DNA of 64,000 bases from Nesterenkonia populi (GCF_007994735.1 NZ_VOIL01000001.1:1054001-1118000), one strand, 5' to 3'; positions 1 to 7,982 are shown, numbered from the stretch's first letter. A program made the numbers and translations. The notes: generated by a model not told the origin, from the sequence alone.

Positions 1-584
1 ACCGGTATAGGCCAGTGCGGCACATCGATTCCGACTGCCATATAGTCTCCACCGAGGAAAGCATCGCGTTCCTCAGGGTCTAGCCCGCGGTCCATCCCCA
101 GTAAGCCCAGATTCCAGTTCAGGTAGAGGAACGCTGCTGAATTGATCAGTCCGGTGAGCAACCCACCAGCGAGGAGCACTCCGGTCAGCGCACGCCACCT
201 GCTGACCACCTGCGTGCTAAACGCCTCCCGCGCCGCCACCCTGCTCAGCACCCGCAACAGTAACCATGCCGCGACCACCACGGTGAGCGCCTCAAGGAAA
301 AGCGGAACGATGTTCAAGAGCCTGAGGACCAAGTCAGAATCTTCCACGGTGCCCGTTGCGCCTTCACGCAGCTCAGCCTGTAAGAGAATGGGCAGACGGT
401 CCAAGGGCAAGCCAGGCAGCGGTTCAGTGCCCAGATTTATCGGAGGCCGACCCAGCGAGAGAGCCACACCCCGACTGATATTCCCTGCTATTCCGAAAAG
501 CGCCGCCAGAACGATAGCGGCACGGATGACCCAGGCTCCCATCCGTCGCGCCCCCGTGGTTCTGATCTCTGTTTCCTGACTCAT
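1..584 (-). CDS. DUF2975-like membrane protein, cut by left window edge
   Basis: An open minus-strand frame runs from an ATG at 584 to the window edge (about 194 residues visible), so the C-terminus is missing. An AAGGGG ribosome binding site lies about 7 bases before the ATG. Hydrophobic segments are visible near residues 17-35 (AAIVLAALFGIAG), 92-115 (LLNIVPLFLEALTVVVAAW) and 135-150 (LTGVLLAGGLLTGLI). Between the last two sits a REAFSTQVVSRWR-like stretch, which is typical of DUF2975 membrane proteins. These are usually encoded beside a small Xre-type regulator, which may lie beyond the edge. Its function is unknown. Codon use is less GC-biased than in the core genes, fitting the accessory character of this end of the window. 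The family call is from the overall pattern only. Confidence 0.7.
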   Translation of the reverse strand, partial: MSQETEIRTTGARRMGAWVIRAAIVLAALFGIAGNISRGVALSLGRPPINLGTEPLPGLPLDRLPILLQAELREGATGTVEDSDLVLRLLNIVPLFLEALTVVVAAWLLLRVLSRVAAREAFSTQVVSRWRALTGVLLAGGLLTGLINSAAFLYLNWNLGLLGMDRGLDPEERDAFLGGDYMAVGIDVPHWPIP

Positions 585-594
585 ACCGACCCCT

Positions 595-630
595 TATCGA
601 ATATCAATATATCGATAATCGATGTTATAG
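595..630. promoter_or_regulatory. AT-rich ATCGAT-repeat region upstream of the DUF2975-like gene
   Basis: Just upstream of the ATG at 584 is a strikingly AT-rich stretch containing TATCGA, ATATCGATA and ATCGAT, i.e. overlapping palindromic TATCGATA-type half sites. It lies where the promoter of the minus-strand gene should be. It could be the promoter with an operator for a local repressor. No regulator gene is visible in the window, so this is inference from position and symmetry. Confidence 0.4.
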
Positions 631-1035
631 GCAGGAATGACTGCTGTCCAGCTTTAGCCTCGGTCCGCCGACGCGGTTGTGATTTGGTGGTGGGGCCTGC
701 CGTCCAGGGTGCGGGGCTATCGGACAGTGAGAGGGGTCCCAGTTTCTTGTACCGCTCGTGTTCTACTCCGGAGGTCCGCAGCCCAACCTTGATCCTCGTC
801 CTGATGCCCGAAGCTGGGCAGGCACTTATGGGTGGGAAACTGGTGGTGGTGCTCTAGAGGGAGCTGACGTCTTGGGCCCATTTCCATGCGCGGGCACGAA
901 ACGAGCCGGGCCCGCGCGGCCGAAGTCCAAGCGTGGCTGTCGTGGAAGACAAGGCCGTGGTGGGCGGGACTCAATTGCAGGTTTGACTGTTCGCGTTTTT
1001 CTGTCTGTCCGGAAGATGGGCGAGGAGTTCAAGTG
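631..1035. other. Unassigned stretch, no convincing gene
   Basis: About 400 bases without a frame I would trust. Short open frames exist on both strands, but none has a ribosome binding site plus a recognisable protein. One plus-strand frame from about 690 reads fairly protein-like before a stop at about 862. It may be an eroded gene or insertion sequence remnant. Confidence 0.4.
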
Positions 1036-1291
1036 CTACCCATAAAAACCAGCTTTGCTGATGTTTCTAATCTCACGGACCACGTCGTCAAAGGACCCTT
1101 TGCCGTTCCTGGACCTTTCTAGGGCTCGCTCTAGAGAGGAACCATGAATCAACTCTTCGCGGTCCCTCATGCGCACATCTTCTGTAGAGAATTCCTCCGC
1201 GATCTTGGCGAGTTTCCGCAGCTTTTCGCGGCCTTCGGGGCTCCTCGTGTCGTATGTCCCGTGCCAGACGAACGAAACCGAGAGCCGATTT
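1036..1291 (-). pseudogene. 3' remnant of an unidentified gene, truncated by the IS3 element
   Basis: Reading on the minus strand from the IS3 end at 1291 to a TAG at 1036-1038 gives 84 uninterrupted codons of ordinary charged, helical protein sequence, including SVSFVWHGTYDTRSPEGREK and ending RNISKAGFYG. There is no start codon context, because the 5' part would lie where the IS3-family inverted repeat now begins. The upstream part is not found on the far side of the element, where an ISL3 fragment sits instead. The gene was therefore cut during insertion or by later rearrangement. I do not recognise the family. Confidence 0.5.
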
Positions 1292-1320
1292 TGAACCGCC
1301 CTGGGTTTGATGGAGACTCC
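1292..1320 (+). repeat. IS3-family terminal inverted repeat, orfB end
   Basis: It begins TGAACCGCCCTGGGTTTGA and ends TGGAGACTCC. It matches the reverse complement of 4006-4034 at 27 of 29 positions. It marks the outer boundary of the disrupted IS3 element. Confidence 0.85.
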
Positions 1321-1322
1321 GG

Positions 1323-1565
1323 CTATAGGGATTCCACCAGCTCGTTGGCTCTGGTGTTGTCATCGTAGAACAGGGCCTCGAACTCAGCTGGCGGCCTGTC
1401 ACCGAGGTACCCATGGAGCCGCTCAGTGTTGTGCCAGTGGACCCACCCCAGAGTCGCCAGCTCCACATCCTCGACCGTCTTCCATGGACCGCGCTGCGCG
1501 CGCACCGGCCCTCGGATGAGCTCAGCCTTGTAGTAGCCGTTGACGGTCTCAGCCAGAGCATTGAC
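1323..1565 (-). pseudogene. IS3-family transposase orfB, C-terminal fragment
   Basis: This minus-strand frame encodes NALAETVNGYYKAELI, then VHWHNTERLHGYLG and PPAEFEALFY, ending at a TAG at 1323-1325. These are the last conserved blocks of the IS3 DDE integrase core, with the catalytic glutamate in the NALAE(T) block and the W-H-W-x-N block after it. The sequence stops being transposase-like at about 1565, exactly where the IS110-family element begins. The missing middle of the protein is not present elsewhere in the window. Non-functional. Confidence 0.85.
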
Positions 1566-2769
1566 GCTCCTATATCTGTCAAATAGCTACTTGGGCTACC
1601 TCTGCGGTCCCGGGGCGGGCCTTGATGAGGTGGTAGACCTCACGGATGACGTAGCGTTTCAGGCAACGGATGATGTCGCGTTTGGACTTGCCTTCAGCGA
1701 TGCGGCGGGCCACATAGGCCTTGGTGGGCTCGTGGTGCTGCATCCGGACGATCACGGTCCGATAGATCGCGGAGTTCAGCTGTCGGTGGCCTCCGTGATT
1801 GATCCTGTGCTTACCGCTGGTCATCCCTGATCCGGTGGGCACTGGGCTGATACCAGCCAGTTTCGCGAAGGCAGCCTCGGAACGGATTCGTTCCGGGTTG
1901 TCTCCAGCGACGATGAGGATCTCGGCGGCGGTGTCGATGCCGATACCGAAACGCTCCAGCAGCTCTGGGCACTGAGCCGTGACCAGCTGGGCGATCATCT
2001 CTGCGACTTCTTTAACCTCGGAGTCCATTACCAGCCACCGCTTGGCCAGGGTGCGCAGGCAGTGCCGCAGAGCATCTTCCGGGGTGGATAGGCTCCGGGG
2101 ACGCAGTGCAGCCAGGTGTCGGGCAAGTTTGATCCGTGTCATCCGGTTGGTGGTGGCCCGCAGTTCGTCGTCGCCGTGGACGAGCATGCCTTTGAGGATC
2201 ACCATAGCTGCTGAGCGGTCACGCACCGCGGTGTCGTGGACGACCTTCAGTTGCCGGATTATCTCCACGGCGCCATCAGCGGTCTTCGGGGTCGCTGTGG
2301 CCAGCCCTGAGAGTGCCGCTCGTGCGGCATTCTCAGCGTCGAGGGTGTCGGATTTGCCGTTCATCCGGCGCATCCGCCGATCTGGCCTTCCGGCTTCGAT
2401 CACCTTGTGCCCGTTCCGGCGCAGGAATGAAGTCAGGGTGGCCCCGTAAGAGCCGGTGCCTTCGATGCCGAAGACCAGGACCTTCCCGAAGGATTCTGCC
2501 CAGGTCAACAGCTGCTTGAAACCGCCGGTGTCGGTGCTGATCGTCAACGTGGCCAGGATTCCGGCGACGGAATCCATGACCGCGGCGACGTGGATGTGTT
2601 TGTGGGTATCGACGCCGATAACGACGTATCCCGATCTGATCTCTGGCGCTGTGGCCATAGTCCCTGCGCTCCTTGCCGGCGTAGTGTGAACGTTGCACAC
2701 TGTCGTCGGCCAGGTGGACAGGACTGTCACGAGGACGCTTCGTTGACTTGCTTGGCTCCAGGCTCCTAT
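1566..2769 (-). mobile_element. IS110-family insertion sequence inside the IS3 element
   Basis: The sequence GCTCCTAT occurs at 1566-1573 and again at 2762-2769, bracketing a complete IS110-type transposase gene. IS110-family elements lack long terminal inverted repeats and often sit between short direct repeats of a core target, which fits. Its left edge coincides with the loss of IS3 orfB similarity. The right edge is placed only by the repeat and could be off by some bases. Confidence 0.65.
1579..2658 (-). CDS. IS110-family transposase (DEDD type)
   Basis: This 359-residue protein has the RuvC-like DEDD catalytic domain at the N-terminus: IGVDTHK near residue 15 (first D), GIEGTGSYG near 63 (E) and KSDTLDAENAARA near 97-100 (two D). 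The C-terminal transposase-20 domain has GISPVPTGSG and a GGHRQLNSAIY motif carrying the conserved serine. The start is the ATG at 2658, giving MATAPEIRSG. A longer frame upstream has no family similarity. The gene looks intact, so this may be the only active element of the nest. IS110 transposases act with a noncoding bridge RNA made from the element ends. The upstream 2659-2769 stretch is the natural place to look for it. Confidence 0.92.
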   Translation of the reverse strand: MATAPEIRSGYVVIGVDTHKHIHVAAVMDSVAGILATLTISTDTGGFKQLLTWAESFGKVLVFGIEGTGSYGATLTSFLRRNGHKVIEAGRPDRRMRRMNGKSDTLDAENAARAALSGLATATPKTADGAVEIIRQLKVVHDTAVRDRSAAMVILKGMLVHGDDELRATTNRMTRIKLARHLAALRPRSLSTPEDALRHCLRTLAKRWLVMDSEVKEVAEMIAQLVTAQCPELLERFGIGIDTAAEILIVAGDNPERIRSEAAFAKLAGISPVPTGSGMTSGKHRINHGGHRQLNSAIYRTVIVRMQHHEPTKAYVARRIAEGKSKRDIIRCLKRYVIREVYHLIKARPGTAEVAQVAI

Positions 2770-3025
2770 TAGGTCACTCCTGGTCGGCGGCAGCGTGTTC
2801 TTGCCTGCCCGGCCGGAAGCTCGACAGTACAACGCCAAGGCACCATCAGGGTCCAGTCATAAGCAAGGGTCAGAGCACTCCGGTCGGGACTACCCGATTC
2901 TTGCGGAACCCGGTAGAAACAGACTGACAGTCGTAGCTATCCCCAACAGTGCCGATCGAAGCAGTGGCCCCGATTTCGGCCAGTCTCTCGCCGTAGCGAA
3001 TGGATGTGAATTGGCCGTATTCAAC
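2770..3025. other. Unassigned DNA between IS110 and the IS30 fragment
   Basis: These 256 bases match neither the IS3 element around them nor a gene I recognise. A plus-strand frame crosses them and ends at 3026-3028 (...QSLAVANGCELAVFN). It could be the 3' end of a host gene carried in with the IS30 fragment, but that is speculation. Confidence 0.35.
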
Positions 3026-3172
3026 TGATCCTCGCAACACCTACTTGAAAGAGGTGTTCGATGGGGATCGGGGCGAAGCAGAAACGCGTTCGTGAGTATC
3101 GGGGTCAGATCGTTTCACCAGGGCGACCGACTGTGGCATGGCGAGAAGATCGAGTGCGGTTCTGGGAAGGCA
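3026..3172 (+). pseudogene. IS30-family element, 5' fragment
   Basis: The fragment begins TGATCCTCGCAACACC, which looks like an IS30-type left end. A frame then starts at ATG 3061 after a GAAAGAGG ribosome binding site. It encodes MGIGAKQKRV..., then SPGRPTVAWREDRVRFWE, the N-terminal block of actinobacterial IS30 transposases. Similarity stops after RFWE-G-I at about 3166-3172, where the sequence becomes IS3 orfB on the opposite strand. Only about 35 of the roughly 400 residues remain. Confidence 0.65.
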
Positions 3173-3665
3173 TCGATGATGAAGCAGACATAGGCCACAC
3201 CGGCCCAGGTCGGCACGTAGGTCAGATCGGTGACCCAGAGCCGATTCGGCGCGATCGCGGTGAACTCGCGGTTGACCAGATCCGGATGCCGTGGGGCTTC
3301 AGGGTCAGGTGTGGTGGTGCGGATCTTCTTGCGCCGAAGAACACCTTCGAGGCCAGTGTGGCGCATCAGTCGCGCCGTCTGATCTCTACCGATCTGCAGG
3401 CCGGCCCGGTTCGCGGTTTTCCAGAGTTTCCTGGCTCCATAGACTCCGTAGTTCTGGGCATGGAGTTTCACCAGCTGCGGGATCAGCTCAGAATCTCTCA
3501 CGCTCCGAGCTGAGGGGGCGCGGTGTTTCGCGGCGTAGTAGGTGCTCGGAGCCACCTGCAGCATCGTGCAGATGGGCTCGACTCCGAGTCGACGGCCTTC
3601 AACAACGTCGTCCTTGTTAGCTTCGATGAAGGCGACTATCTCGGTGACTGGCGGTCGAGTTCCGC
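3167..3665 (-). pseudogene. IS3-family transposase orfB, N-terminal fragment
   Basis: The frame lies in the -1 register relative to orfA, as expected for an OrfAB fusion made by programmed -1 frameshifting near CTTTCTTCG. It reads PVTEIVAFIEANKD, MLQVAPSTYYAAKHR, YGVYGARKLWKTANR (the HTH_21 domain), then PNRLWVTDLTYV with the first catalytic D, and ends at CFIIDAF. It is cut at about 3167-3172 by the IS30 fragment. The remaining integrase core resumes only as the fragment at 1323-1565. Non-functional. Confidence 0.88.
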
Positions 3666-3980
3666 CCCGAAGAAAGTCGCGGCCCGTTTCAGAATCTCGT
3701 TGGCGCGCCGCAGTTCTCGGTTCTCTTGTTCCAGGGCTTTCTCCCGCGCGGACTGCTCGGTGCTCTGGCCCGGAGCGCGGCCCTCATCGATGTCAGCTCG
3801 GCGGACCCAGGACCGGACTGACTCGGGGCCGTAGCCCAGCTGGGTCGCAACCCTCTTCACGGTGCCGCGGTCGGTGCCCAGCTCCTTGCGCAGCTGGCGG
3901 ACCATCCGCACCGCCGCGGCCTTCTCCTGCTCGGAGTATCGGCGCGTGGTCGCATTGCCCGGGTTGACCTCTCTTGGCAT
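3636..3980 (-). CDS. IS3-family OrfA, helix-turn-helix protein
   Basis: A 114-residue protein from ATG 3980 (MPREVNPGNATTRRYSEQEK). It has the transposase_8 type helix-turn-helix (RVATQLGYGPESVRSWVRRA near residues 43-62) and a C-terminal leucine-rich coiled coil (ALEQENRELRRANEILKRA). This matches the DNA-binding half of IS3 transposases in length and layout. The frame starts about 55 bases inside the inverted repeat end at 4034. OrfA is intact, but the orfB it should fuse with is broken. Confidence 0.88.
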   Translation of the reverse strand: MPREVNPGNATTRRYSEQEKAAAVRMVRQLRKELGTDRGTVKRVATQLGYGPESVRSWVRRADIDEGRAPGQSTEQSAREKALEQENRELRRANEILKRAATFFGAELDRQSPR

Positions 3981-4005
3981 GTCTCCATCATCCTTTCCAA
4001 ACGAT

Positions 4006-4034
4006 GGAGTCTCCAAGAAACCCAGGGCGGTTCA
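4006..4034 (-). repeat. IS3-family terminal inverted repeat, orfA end
   Basis: Read on the minus strand it begins TGAACCGCCCTGGGTTTCT and ends TGGAGACTCC. It is the partner of 1292-1320. The next base outward belongs to the ISL3-family fragment. Confidence 0.85.
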
Positions 4035-4744
4035 CCGCCCGGTTGCTGGATCTGGTGCCTGGGCGCACCGGCACTGTCTACGCTGACTGGCTCAACCAAC
4101 GCGGCAAGGACTTCCGCGACGGTATCCAGGTCGCCCCGCTGGACCCTTTCGCCGGGTACAAGAACGCCATCGATTCCAAGCTCGATGAGGCCACCGCCGT
4201 GTTGGATGCCTTCCACGTGGTCAAACTCGGCACCCAGGCCGTGGATGAGGTCCGCCGTAGGGTTCAGCAAGAGACCCTGGGCCACCGGGGACGTAAGGGT
4301 GACCCGCTCTACCGGATCCGGCGGCTGCTGCAGACAGGCATCGAGAACCTCACCGAGGCCCAGTGCCGGAAGATCGAGGAGGTGATCACCGCTGACCCCC
4401 GGCATGAGGAATTCTTCCTGGCCTTCCAATGCGCCCAAGAACTCCGGGTTGCCTACCAGCACAAGGACCTACGCGCCGGACGGCGGATCGCGGTCAAGGT
4501 GCTGGAGTCTTTCCGGTCCTGCCCGGTCCCGGAGATCGCCAGGCTCAGGCGGACCCTCAGGCGGTGGCGGACCGAGTTCCTGGGCTACTTCACCACCGGA
4601 CGGGCCAACAACGGCGGGACTGAGGCCATCAACGGGCTCATCGAACTGGCCCGCCGCATCGCCCGAGGCTTCCGCAACAGACACAACTACCGGCTACGTA
4701 TGCTGCTGATCGGCGGAGGCCTCGACGGGCACATCCCCACCTGA
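4034..4744 (+). pseudogene. ISL3-family transposase, C-terminal part
   Basis: About 236 codons of a DDE transposase of the ISL3 family, which is normally 400 residues or more. Visible blocks are TARLLDLVPGRTG, then LDPFAGYKNAI, VLDAFHVVKLG (catalytic D region), and near the end GGTEAINGLIELARRIA with the catalytic E, followed by GFRNRHNYRLRML. The zinc-finger and helix-turn-helix N-terminus is missing, because the IS3 inverted repeat ends directly upstream. An IS3 insertion into this gene followed by loss of the other half explains the junction. Non-functional. Confidence 0.88.
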
Positions 4745-4757
4745 AATCCGAAGAGCC
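4741..4757 (-). repeat. ISL3-family right inverted repeat
   Basis: The reverse complement reads GGCTCTTCGGATTTCAG, the GGCTCTTCG-type terminus usual for ISL3 elements. It overlaps the transposase stop codon. No left partner was found in the window. Confidence 0.65.
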
Positions 4758-4780
4758 CCTTTTCCTGCGTCCTGACGGGC

Positions 4781-6568
4781 TCAGCGCACTACTTCGCGCA
4801 GCGAGGCGTCAAGGCGGCGAGTCCACCCCAAGGAGTCAAGATGCTCCAGCAGAGGAACAGCCACTCGCCGGGTGGTGCCCAGCGCCTGCCGTGCGGCACT
4901 CATGGTGAAGGGCTGCTCCAGTGCGGCCAGCTCTCGCATCGCTCGGGCCGGTGAGCTGGGCAGCAGGACCACGCCGTCAGCGAGCCGCAGCAGTCGTGCG
5001 TGACGTTCGGCCGCGGCCAGCTCCCGTTCGCCCAGCCCCAGCTCAGACAGCCTCTGCGCCTCCGGCGCGCGGAACGGGTACTCGTTCAGTTCGCGCTCCA
5101 GGAGAGCCGTCGACTTCTCCGCCGGGCCCAGGGTGCGCCGCCCAGACCCGGTCGTGATGCGGCCTGCCGCCTGGTGGAGCCCGGCCTCAAGGATCAGCGG
5201 TGTCAGCAATGCGCTGTCCGGCAGTGCGAGAAGATCGACCGCAGCACCTTTGGAGAGCCCCGCGGACAGAGCGTCCCGCTGGGTGTGATTCTCCACAGCG
5301 TCCCGCAGCTGCTGCCCCCACCGGGTGACCTGCTCTGCGTCCAGGAGCCAGTCGTCGATCCGCCGCACCTGAGGGGGCAGCGCATCGGGCACCTGGATGC
5401 CCATGCGGCGCAGCGAGTCGGCGGTGACGGCTGTCCGCCGGAGAACCTCGTCCCGGAGGTCTCCTGCGGCGGGCATGCTTGCCAGCCTTGTGGCGCGCCG
5501 TCGACCGTCCCCGCGGCGGCTCAGCGAAGGCGGGACGACGTCGAGCACCTGTGCACCCGCCAGGACTGTGCGGCTGCCGGAGGTCCGCAGAAGCAGACGG
5601 TCTCCGATCTGCGCCGGAACCGGCCGGGTGAGCGTGAGACGGGCGTGGTGGTCGTCGAACCGGCGGCATCTGGCGGCCACGGCGGCGGTGCCTATATGGA
5701 CGGTGACGCTCTGCGGCGCGTTGGAGAAGTCCTCTCCCGTGGTGTGCCGAACGTCGATCGTGCGGGTGAGGTGCCAGTCCCCGGGACTGAGCAGAACATC
5801 GCCGCGCCCGATCTGCTCGGCGACTGTCCCGCGCAGGTTGATTGCGGCCCGGTGGGCGGCCTCCAGGATCTCCACGTCAGCACCCTGTGCCTGAAGTCCT
5901 CGGATCACCACCGTCTCGTCGACCTGCTCGCCGAACAGGTGCAGCCGCTGTTCACGGTGGAGCCGCCCCGCAGCGAGCGTGCCGGTGACCACGGTGCCGG
6001 CACCGCGGAGACTGAACGCCCGGTCGACCCACGTCCGTACCGGAGCATCGACCTGGGGTCGTGGAGCTGCGGCGAGCACCGAGTCGAGGGTCCTGCGCAG
6101 CTGATCCATGCCGGCGCCCGTGGCGGCGGAGACCGCTGCAGCAGGTGCGGCGCCCAGGCCGGTGCGGGAAAGCTCGTGACGCGCCTGCTCCAGGACCTCG
6201 GGAACCTGGTCGCTGGCACGATCCGTGCGGGTGATGACGATCAGCCCCGTCTCGATGCCCAGGGCAGCAATCGCGTCCCTGTGGTCGCTGGACTGGGGCT
6301 GCCATCCTTCATCGGCGGCGACGACGAAGCAGACCATGGGCGCTGGGCCGAGGCCGGAGAGCATGTTCCCCAGGAAGCGCTCATGCCCAGGGACGTCCAC
6401 GAAGGAGACGACCCGCCCCGAGGGCAGTGCGGTGGCGGCGAAGCCCAGGTCGATCGTCAGTCCGCGGCGATGCTCTTCATCCCAACGGTCCGGCTCGGTG
6501 CCGGTCAGTGCTCGGACCAGTGTGGACTTGCCATGATCGACATGACCGGCGGTGGCCATGACAAACAT
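4781..6568 (-). CDS. selB: Selenocysteine-specific elongation factor SelB
   Basis: A 595-residue GTPase that carries selenocysteinyl-tRNA to ribosomes stalled at a UGA followed by a SECIS hairpin. The EF-Tu-like half comes first: P-loop GHVDHGKST at residues 8-16, DVPGHE (G3) and ITRTDRA in the G4 position. The beta-barrel domains and C-terminal winged-helix repeats that read the SECIS RNA follow. The start is ATG 6568 (MFVMATAGHVDHGK). The longer upstream frame lies inside selA and has no similarity. The ATG is 2 bases after the selA stop, so the two genes are translationally linked. The C-terminal part is poorly conserved in this family, so I infer winged helices from length and position only. 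Confidence 0.96.
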   Translation of the reverse strand: MFVMATAGHVDHGKSTLVRALTGTEPDRWDEEHRRGLTIDLGFAATALPSGRVVSFVDVPGHERFLGNMLSGLGPAPMVCFVVAADEGWQPQSSDHRDAIAALGIETGLIVITRTDRASDQVPEVLEQARHELSRTGLGAAPAAAVSAATGAGMDQLRRTLDSVLAAAPRPQVDAPVRTWVDRAFSLRGAGTVVTGTLAAGRLHREQRLHLFGEQVDETVVIRGLQAQGADVEILEAAHRAAINLRGTVAEQIGRGDVLLSPGDWHLTRTIDVRHTTGEDFSNAPQSVTVHIGTAAVAARCRRFDDHHARLTLTRPVPAQIGDRLLLRTSGSRTVLAGAQVLDVVPPSLSRRGDGRRRATRLASMPAAGDLRDEVLRRTAVTADSLRRMGIQVPDALPPQVRRIDDWLLDAEQVTRWGQQLRDAVENHTQRDALSAGLSKGAAVDLLALPDSALLTPLILEAGLHQAAGRITTGSGRRTLGPAEKSTALLERELNEYPFRAPEAQRLSELGLGERELAAAERHARLLRLADGVVLLPSSPARAMRELAALEQPFTMSAARQALGTTRRVAVPLLEHLDSLGWTRRLDASLREVVR

Positions 6569-6570
6569 CG

Positions 6571-7911
6571 TCAGCCGACCCCTCGGGTGGGGGGAGGGAG
6601 GTCTTCCAGGGCCGTGCGGACGGCCTGCAGGACGGTCTCGTCCTCGCTCTCCGGCACGCAGCGCAGATCCAGCAGACACCATGCGCCGTGGGTGCGGGTG
6701 ACAACAGGCGGCTCGCCGCTTCTGAGGAGCGCGGCGGCCGGCTCGGGAAGCTGGACCGCCGAGCCGGGCAGCGGCACTCCAGGTCCCCCTCCGCCGCCTG
6801 CACGACCGTCATGAGGAACCACCTCGGCTCCCAGCGAGTCAGCCATGCGCTGGGTGCGCTGGCGCAGCTTCTCGCCGTCCGGGCTCAGTGCCGTGCTCAC
6901 CGGGGTCTCGCCGCCGTTCAGCGTCGCCTCCAGTCCGGCAAGGGTGAGCTTGTCGGTGCGCATCGCTCGGGCCAGCGGGTGTGCGGAGAGCTGTGAGATG
7001 ACAGCCGAGGTGCCCAGCAGCAAGCCTGCCTGGGGCCCTCCCAGCAGCTTGTCCCCACTGGCGATGACCAAGTCCGCCCCATCGCTCAGGGTGGTGGCGA
7101 GATCAGGCTCATCAGGCAGCGCCGCCTCCGGCGCGAGGAGACCGCTGCCGATGTCTGCCACCAGGGGCAGCTGGTGCTGCCGGCTCAAGGCGGCCAGCTC
7201 TGCGACTGTCGCGGAGGACGTGAACCCGCTGATGCGGTAGTTGCTGGGGTGGACTTTCAGCACGCAGGCCGGGGTGCCTTCGGGTATCTGAGCCAGGGCG
7301 GCGGCATAGTCGGAGCGGTGGGTGCGGTTGGTGGTGCCGACTTCGAGCAGCTGGGCGCCTGTGGATTCGATGAGTTCCGGCAAGCGGAAGCCGGCACCAA
7401 TCTCGACCAGCTCTCCGCGGCTGATGACGATCGTGCCGGTGCCCACAAGCGCGGCGGCCGCAAGAGCCAGTGCGGCGGCACCGTTGTTGACGACCAGCGC
7501 ATCCTCGGCCGGTGGGCAGGCGGCGAGCAGGGCGCGGCGGGCTGATGCCCCGCGCCGGGAGCGGCGGCCCGTCTCAAGATTCATCTCCACATCGACGTAT
7601 CCGGCCGCGTCGGCGACGGCGCTGCGGGCCGCGGGGGAGAGGGGCGCGCGACCGAGATTCGTGTGGACGACCACGCCGGTGGCGTTGATGACAGGCCGCA
7701 TGGACGATGGTCGGTAGGCATCCAGCTGGGCGAGCACTTCCCCCTCTACACGGTCCGGGGGCAGCTCACCGTGGCGGGCGCGCTCCTGAGCCTGGTGGAT
7801 CAGCTGTTCGATCACATGGCGGCTGAGGGTGTTCGAGGCCCTGCGCACGCGAGGGTGGGACAGCAGGGTGTCAGTCCCCGGAATGAGGCGGCGAGGATCG
7901 TCTTCGACCAC
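6571..7911 (-). CDS. selA: L-seryl-tRNA(Sec) selenium transferase SelA
   Basis: A PLP enzyme that converts Ser-tRNA(Sec) to Sec-tRNA(Sec) using selenophosphate. Conserved blocks are RPVINATGVVVHTNLGRAPL near residues 70-90, a glycine-rich cofactor region, and ASGDKLLGGPQAG with the Schiff-base lysine. At 446 residues it is close to the usual 450-465. The start is GTG 7911 with GGAGGGAG about 7 bases upstream. The open frame continues further upstream but runs through the selenocysteine tRNA gene, so those starts are excluded. It lies 71 bases downstream of selC and 2 bases upstream of selB, forming a selC-selA-selB unit. Confidence 0.96.
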   Translation of the reverse strand: MVEDDPRRLIPGTDTLLSHPRVRRASNTLSRHVIEQLIHQAQERARHGELPPDRVEGEVLAQLDAYRPSSMRPVINATGVVVHTNLGRAPLSPAARSAVADAAGYVDVEMNLETGRRSRRGASARRALLAACPPAEDALVVNNGAAALALAAAALVGTGTIVISRGELVEIGAGFRLPELIESTGAQLLEVGTTNRTHRSDYAAALAQIPEGTPACVLKVHPSNYRISGFTSSATVAELAALSRQHQLPLVADIGSGLLAPEAALPDEPDLATTLSDGADLVIASGDKLLGGPQAGLLLGTSAVISQLSAHPLARAMRTDKLTLAGLEATLNGGETPVSTALSPDGEKLRQRTQRMADSLGAEVVPHDGRAGGGGGPGVPLPGSAVQLPEPAAALLRSGEPPVVTRTHGAWCLLDLRCVPESEDETVLQAVRTALEDLPPPTRGVG

Positions 7912-7982
7912 GTCTGGTCTCCCTCCGACCGGTGGTGGCGTCGCCGCGGAGCGTTCTCGGCAAGGCGGCGCCTGTGCGCGTG

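Larger units (their letters stand above)
1292..4034 (-). mobile_element. IS3-family element, disrupted by IS110 and an IS30 fragment
   Basis: The ends are a 29-base inverted repeat starting TGAACCGCCCTGGGTTT and finishing TGGAGACTCC (1292-1320 and 4006-4034, two mismatches), with the TG...CA termini of IS3 elements. Inside are orfA (3636-3980), the first part of orfB (about 3167-3665) and the last part of orfB (1323 to about 1565), all on the minus strand. About 75 residues of the orfB catalytic core are missing. In their place are a complete IS110-family element, 256 bases of unknown DNA and an IS30-family 5' fragment. No 3-4 base target duplication is visible outside the repeats, suggesting that the flanks were rearranged after insertion. 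Confidence 0.85.

Noticed and set aside
142..579. Plus-strand 145-residue frame
   Set aside because: It is the shadow of the minus-strand DUF2975-like gene, which has a start, a ribosome binding site and clear membrane helices.
1..4760. CRISPR array or phage-derived system in the left accessory segment
   Set aside because: No regularly spaced direct repeats, integrase or phage structural genes are present. The repeats found are insertion sequence ends.
5000..6814. 604-residue plus-strand frame opposite selB and selA
   Set aside because: Its composition is typical of antisense frames in GC-rich genes and it shows no domain. selB and selA have conserved motifs on the other strand.
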